Below, piece after piece: positions 63,751 to 64,000 of a DNA stretch of 64,000 nucleotides. The notes under the pieces were generated by a model. The model was given only the letters and a program-made list of their open reading frames with translations, was not told where the DNA came from and ran no database searches. Location: assembly GCA_018268895.1 (NCBI GenBank), contig JAFDVP010000001.1:1612001-1676000 (forward strand). The letters are read 5' to 3'. The stretch's first letter is position 1, and every line of letters begins with the position of its first letter. The position numbers were made by a program, and so were the translations under genes. This stretch comes from Acidobacteriota bacterium. Lineage in GTDB: Bacteria > Acidobacteriota > Terriglobia > Terriglobales > Acidobacteriaceae.

Positions 63751-64000
63751 ATGCCTTTTGAGACCCCCAACACGGCCCCGCTCGTCGAAGCAGCCAGTCC
63801 GACACCCAGTGGATTCGCGCCACTTCGCATACGGCTCTTTCGAGACCGCTGGATCGCTTCGACAGTCTCGTCCGTAGGCACATGGATGCAGGACACAGCC
63901 GGCACATGGCTGATGACCTCGCTCACGGCCTCTCCGCTGTTGATCGCGCTGATGCAGACCGCGGCCTCGCTGCCCGTGCTTCTGCTCGGCCTTCTCGCGG
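63751..64000 (+). CDS. MFS transporter (MFS_3/EntS-like), N-terminal part
   Basis: 83 codons to the right edge; incomplete. FRDRWIASTVSSVGTWMQDTAGTWLMTSLTASPLLIALMQTAASLPVLLLGLLA is the typical first two helices of the EntS-like MFS_3 exporters. The start at 63751 follows the receptor gene on the same strand. Confidence 0.8.
   Translation, partial: MPFETPNTAPLVEAASPTPSGFAPLRIRLFRDRWIASTVSSVGTWMQDTAGTWLMTSLTASPLLIALMQTAASLPVLLLGLLA

Overview
The window looks like a chromosomal segment of an Acidobacteriota bacterium (Terriglobus/Granulicella/Edaphobacter-like). This is inferred from two very large Oar-type TonB-dependent receptors with an N-terminal carboxypeptidase-regulatory-like domain, the GC-rich housekeeping blocks, and a dispersed repeat family (GTCATCCTGAGCGAAG...GTCGAAGGACCTGC). 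No rRNA gene or database search was available to confirm it.

Layout. 1-5059 is chromosome: the tail of a membrane-fusion protein, a CusA/CzcA-type heavy-metal RND pump, a convergent nucleoside-type MFS permease and one small gene. 5060-38271 is a tandem array of two integrated elements that share a tRNA-Ala(CGC) attachment site. Three copies of a 55-bp core lie at 5060-5114, 19424-19478 and 38217-38271; the last is the 3' half of the intact tRNA. Element 1 (about 14.4 kb) carries an amino-sugar catabolic locus: nagB, a NanE-ROK kinase fusion, a RhaT-like permease, a GntR/UTRA regulator, a TonB receptor, a DUF218 protein and a sialate O-acetylesterase. It ends in a dead integrase that has lost its Arg catalytic box. 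Element 2 (about 18.8 kb) has an intact integrase and excisionase, a RepA-like ATPase next to an iteron-like inverted repeat, a serine recombinase, a block of phage-like low-complexity proteins without a recognisable capsid, portal or terminase, and cargo at both ends. The most striking cargo is a 919-aa protein that joins a PD-(D/E)XK nuclease, a P-loop NTPase and an S1 RNA-binding domain.

38300-64000 is chromosome again. It holds fructose-1,6-bisphosphatase, an M24 peptidase, a CocE/NonD hydrolase, an O-methyltransferase, ispF-ispD, tilS, ftsH, an acyltransferase, lptE-holA, a GIY-YIG protein, a phd/vapC toxin-antitoxin pair, a methyltransferase, an AI-2E transporter, GTP-dependent PEP carboxykinase, a YeiH-family transporter, a second Oar-like receptor and the start of an MFS exporter.

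Signals I rate highest: (i) a 28-codon Cys-rich leader ORF (9 Cys) followed by a terminator hairpin upstream of the YeiH-family sulfur transporter, which looks like a cysteine attenuator, preceded by a second promoter-hairpins-terminator unit; (ii) the nuclease-NTPase-S1 defence candidate; (iii) the tandem tRNA-Ala elements with element-specific arm-type repeats; (iv) the mobile amino-sugar locus with a dre-like operator; (v) a frameshifted Smr gene whose lesion is exactly a filled-in AAGCTT site; (vi) genome repeats inserted in frame in holA.
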